DNA of 64,000 nt. Source: Nautilus pompilius (Eukaryota; Mollusca; Cephalopoda; Nautilida; Nautilidae). The position numbers and the translations under genes are program-made. Each line of letters begins with the position of its first letter. Positions within the stretch are counted from its first letter, which is position 1. Shown piece after piece: positions 59,893-64,000 of the stretch. Location of the stretch: positions 62,001-126,000 of the forward strand of contig JACATO010000592.1 in NCBI GenBank assembly GCA_018389105.1, read 5' to 3'. The notes below the pieces were generated by a model. It ran no database searches. It was not told where the DNA came from and was given only the letters and a program-made list of their open reading frames with translations.

Positions 59893-61032
59893 TAATAAAC
59901 TCACTTGTACATGCAGTTCAGTTGTTTGATCTCATAATTGGAAATATTTCAAGGGTGTAACCCCTTTTTGAGAAGGCATGACCAGTTTAATTACCTACCA
60001 CTATATAAAACACCTGTATATGCCCAGAACCCTCAATTTGGATAGTGGTCTATTGAGATTTCCGCTGAGTCAGTTACTTACAAAGCTACAATTTCCACCT
60101 CATGAGCCAATATGCAGTCATTTCATATCACTTACAAAGCCAAGCAATAATTTCTGTAGCTCTTTGAAAGTGATGCAGCCAGTCATGCATCGTATTCTCA
60201 GTGACAGGGCGGGCGAGTCGTACCGTTTTCTTTATATGCTCAAACTATATAAAGCCACCTTATTGTCACCATGTGAATGTTAAGCAAGCACTGACAGTGA
60301 TCTTGTGGCTGCTTACAATCAGATTTTTTTGTGGTTTTGTTTCATTTTTTAAATAAAAAGCAATGCAAGTTTTATCTTTTTTGTTTACACGAATGGGTGA
60401 TAATCAAGACTTAGTTTCAAAGGTTCCTGCTCTTGTTGTAAAATAAAAATGGTCAGAGCTAACTAAATCTTTCTTCATACAGCAAACATGATCATTGCAC
60501 ACGTGCACATTGACCTCTCCCTGTTTTGCAACAGCTCTGTTTTCTTTTTATCTTGGCTGCCTTCTGCTTTGAAACTTGATAGTTTTTCTTTTTTATTTTA
60601 ATGCATCAATATGCTATCATTCTTGGTATAATACAGTGCAGCAATAATAGCTCCACAATGGCTTTTTCCTATTCTCTTTAGAGAGAGAGAGAAGAATCTC
60701 ATTTAGGCTTTCTCAATCATCAGTGTTGCTAGGTGAGAAACCTGTGATGTATTGTCTTCTTTAACTCTCATTTATTAGTCATCTCTTAGTTAGTTCTGTG
60801 TAATAGTTTTTTTTTTCCTGAGTCCCAAAGACTAGCAGAATGTTTTATTGAGGAAGTAGTGGAGTACACTGAAGTATTCTATGTGCATGACTATTATAAA
60901 TTTCTCTTTTCCTTAAATGTTCTTGGATGAAAATTACATGATTGTTGCACAACCATTTGCTCTTGATTGTTATAAAAAATGAATACTGGTTAGCTGTATG
61001 TTTTTTCTCTTACATTTCATTAGATAGGTATA
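59893..61032. other. Noncoding; higher-complexity patch at 60050-60290
   Basis: The patch includes GTCATGCATCGTATTCTCAG, GGCGGGCGAGTCGTACCG (unusually CpG-dense for this window) and GCCACCTTATTGTCACCATG. A 101-codon frame crosses it but has no motif. It is a candidate conserved noncoding element. The rest is AT-rich. Confidence 0.3.
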
Positions 61033-61400
61033 CAGTCATGGCCAAAAGTTTTACATTGCCTTAGAAATCTAACAAAATTTATCTTTAAATCCTGCTCATA
61101 GCTTGGCACTATACCCATGACCACTTCTAAATGTCTGCTTGTGAATACTTCAGATTGAACCACACTTGTTCTCATGATTTATAAGCCTTTTCGGAAATCA
61201 TGTATTTGTGCATTAGATTTCAAATTTTTGCATTTGTCAATTTTGGTATTTTTTCACATTAAGTATGTGAATAACTACAGAGTGGCGTGCACTTTAGTAC
61301 GTTAATATACTTACTATGCATCTTCAACATTTGTAATTCAACTTTATCAAGCAAAATTAGAAAATTCTTTATGATGATGCAAAACTTTTCGCCATGGCTG
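61033..61400. mobile_element. Tc1-end MITE
   Basis: A 368-bp element with TA on each side (61031-61032 and 61401-61402). The left end is CAGTCATGGCCAAAAGTTTT and the inverted right end is CAGCCATGGCGAAAAGTTTT, so 18 of 20 terminal bases match. This is the widespread CAGTCATGGCCAAAAGTTTT terminus of Tc1-like elements. The interior has no transposase frame. Confidence 0.88.
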
Positions 61401-62329
61401 TAGATAGTCTTGTAGCCAAGGTAACATCAGTATGCAAGCTTTGCATGGGAGTTTTGTGTCACAGCTGACATGCTTTCAGAACCCATTAGGATTAATGTTG
61501 ATGTGTGTATTTATTATGGCTTCAATTATTAGGAATACTGATTCAAACATATGGTGGTATTAATAAAAGAAATTCCTTTTAAAGTCTTTTAGATTGTGGA
61601 TACATCTGGAAAAAGTTCCATGGATTTTAGTGCATTATCCCATGCTTTCTCTTTAGGAAAATTACTGCTGTTATTGTAGTTATTAGAGATTAATATGCAT
61701 TAAAACCATTGACTTCTATTCCATGGCAGTGTTTATTTGATAATCTTTAAGGTTTCAGTTATTTGTTTAGCATATTGAATGATAATGTAGTGTATCAATA
61801 GGTTAATAAAATACTTTGCCTGTTGGATGACAGGTTGATGGGAGGGGTGGTCATACATGCACTAAATCAGGTCATAGATTGCTGGTGCTGTTGGTACTAG
61901 TTCATCTTCCCATTCACTGCCTGGCAGTGAAAGATTTTGCCCTTTTTTTTAAAGTAAAAAGCTAAATCATTAAAAAAAACAAAACAAACTGATAATGCTT
62001 CAGATTGAACCCCTAACATTAATGATGAGGATGCATACATACTATTTGCTCATTGTTTATGAAATATTTTCTATTTTGAACTATGCTTATGTATATAGTT
62101 CAGTTTTCCAAAAAGGTTAGCAACAAACAGAAAAAACAAAATATTCCCAAAATGGACAATGTTTTATGTATTAAAGGATCATCACAGACTTCTCTTCATC
62201 TAACAACTTTAGCCAAAGAAATGTGTAAATTACAAATAGATTTTAGGGATGTAAAGAAAAACATCCAGGGCCAAATCAGGAAATAAGAAGAGATTCTAAT
62301 ATAAAGAATGTATGCAAAAATGAACTATA
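61401..62329. other. AT-rich noncoding stretch
   Basis: Nothing definite. The 67-codon plus frame at 62083-62286 is lysine-rich and has no motif. Confidence 0.45.
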
Positions 62330-62890
62330 GACCCCTGTTAGAGATGCACTAAAAGTTCCTTGTCTGGATCATCACACTTCTGCTAGTGTAGTGATTCCTT
62401 TCCATAATATTTGTGGGTTGGTTGCATGTCCCATGATTACTTCAGATGAGTACACATCATGAATCACACTGAAGGTTAAATCTTAATTCATCTGTTAAAA
62501 GAACATGGCTTCAGTCATGTGGTATCTGGGCAGCGTGTTTATGCCCACTCCTATTTATGACAGCAGGTCAAGGCATATACACCATGAGTGGTTGTCGTTT
62601 TAGAGCTCTCATCTATGCAGCCTAGTGGGTATGGTTGAAGCTGATACTAAACACCTTGTGGCCTCAAAGAGATCACAAGCAACCAGGGTTCATATTGTAG
62701 TGTTGCTTTGCTGAGCCAAGTGATACACTGCGATCCTCTGCTGAAGGTGTGACCTATGGTGACCTTGAAGTACTCTTTAGGTGCTTGCTCGAAACTGCTT
62801 TCATTGCTGAGAAGTCACATTTCTGTTCACATTTAGCCATTCAGTCACCTAGGTCCATGACTTTCGCCTCTATTCTACAAATAACTTTCC
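62330..62890 (-). pseudogene. Tc1-type transposase, fifth lineage, degenerate
   Basis: On the minus strand VTPSAEDRSVYHLAQQSNTT (about 62765-62700) is the second helix-turn-helix region. VSASTIPTRLHR (about 62655-62620) is the recognition helix block. HVLLTDELRFNLQCDS (about 62510-62460), with the first catalytic D intact, and GTCNQPTNIMERNHYTSRSV (about 62430-62370) follow in the order of this Tc1 branch (FTDESRF..., then NIxERDHYGGGSV). The C-terminal half, with the second D and E, is absent, so the copy is truncated near 62330 as well as broken by stops. Confidence 0.72.
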
Positions 62891-64000
62891 ACTGTAGTGA
62901 ATTTCCCAAACAAGCATGACCACCCCCCATTTGTAACATTACCTTTGAAAAAAGATTCTTAACTGAGCCAAAATCAATCATGAACAGAAGCCAGTTTTTT
63001 TTTTTTCTGTCTTTATACTGAAGCTAATTTACATGCTACTGCTGGAACCCTTTACACATTTCTTTGATAAAAATTACACATGTAGCCCAGAGAAGTTCAT
63101 ATTGAAATATTTGGTGAATAAAACTTAACCATTTTGGAAATATATTTGTTCTTTTTTGTTTGTTGCTTAACTTCTGCAGACGAGTGTATGTATGTATATG
63201 TATATATGTACATATAATAATCAACAAATGTTTCCTAGCCTGCAGCACTTGTATGATAAGTTCAAATGTGTTCATGTTCTGGTTAAAGAGGACCTGCATT
63301 TTGAAGAAAGAAACTCAAACACGTAATATTACCATTCCTCTTCTCTGGAAGTGATTGACCCTGGAAACTTCAACCCACTTAACCTGAATACATCTCTGCA
63401 CACAATCCATTATCATTTCTTTTAAAAACTGGCCATGTATGTGGTGTAAGTCAGATTAGGTATACCCAGGTATCATCTAAAATAAAATTAGCTGGCTCAA
63501 GCCATCCAGTTATTTCAATAAGGGATACACAGACTTTCATTGATTGCTACCCAGTACAATGTTTATTGCACTTTCATTTCTAGGGAAGTAACAAAATGAT
63601 GTCAGATTGGCTAATTTATAGAGAGATTCATTTAGGTTATTCAAAGGTTACAACCACCTATAAGCATCATTTTCTTGTTACCCTTGCTAGAAGAAAAAAT
63701 CATTTTTCAACAGCATGATCTCAAAAATGACTTAAGAGAGCAATCAACCATAGAATTTTGCTTTAAATTGTAATAGACTTCATGCTGACGGTATACAGTC
63801 CAGAATACTATTGTTGAATATCACTTTAACATGGCACCATTGACAGCTACACATGCAATGGGATACACAACATCGCAAATGGAGATATTGAATCATTGGT
63901 GGCCCTTTTTTCACTGACTAAATTTAGATTCAGTCTAGACATCAGTGATGGATGAGCTAGAGTCTAAAGATAAGCTGGGTATGATTAGCTACTTGTGCCT
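62891..64000. other. AT-rich noncoding stretch to the window end
   Basis: I see no supportable gene. The last 250 bases (63760-64000) are somewhat less repetitive but carry no recognisable motif. A TATG/TATA tract lies at 63185-63219. Confidence 0.45.

Noticed and set aside
59978..60283. 101-codon plus frame
   Set aside because: No domain or splice context. The same bases look more like a non-coding element.
1..64000. CRISPR arrays, rRNA genes, bacterial operons or viral genes
   Set aside because: No spaced direct repeats, no rRNA-like conserved blocks, no operon-like coding density and no viral protein motifs were seen.

Overview
The window reads as a gene-poor stretch of an animal nuclear genome. 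It is strongly AT-rich, with few CpGs, many long A/T homopolymers, CA/AG/AT microsatellites and tRNA-derived SINEs. It also holds decayed cut-and-paste transposons and intron-like GT...AG boundaries. The longest open frames are about 140 codons, and those I can identify belong to broken transposases. There are no operons, rRNA genes or CRISPR arrays. The transposon mix (several Tc1/mariner lineages, an intron-bearing hAT, tRNA SINEs) would suit an aquatic invertebrate such as a mollusc, but this is a weak inference and I cannot exclude another metazoan.

Layout. 1-2970: AT-rich noncoding, with a hAT-like terminus at 2295. 2971-4553: a whole but dead Tc1 element with long IR/DR-type inverted repeats. 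4832-5819 (minus): a broken transposase-like gene of a family I know only from uncharacterised invertebrate proteins. 6230-6681: a less AT-rich island that looks like DNA-transposon sequence. 16733-19173: a hAT-family transposase gene in at least six pieces whose gaps have splice-like ends. 25560-26050, 35215-36150 and 62330-62890 (minus) and 49750-50520 (plus): four further Tc1-type transposase relics. 32035-32557: a short pogo/Tigger-like element with TA duplication. 34561-35180: a possible MITE with TTGTAAC-type ends. 47505-47745 and 52400-52665: two copies of a tRNA-derived SINE. 57188-59892: a 2.7-kb element with long inverted repeats (outer part about 95 percent matched) around a Tc1-type relic. 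61033-61400: a small Tc1-end MITE.

Between these lie islands of higher sequence complexity (near 9205, 15290, 21360, 28990, 38700-39790, 43300, 51200, 53600-54080 and 60050). They are dense in homeodomain-, Sox- and forkhead-like motifs but have no coding potential. I read them as candidate conserved regulatory elements, the usual content of a gene desert or very large intron near a developmental gene. That is inference; only cross-species alignment can test it. I see no convincing intact host gene. Three weak candidate exons are noted.
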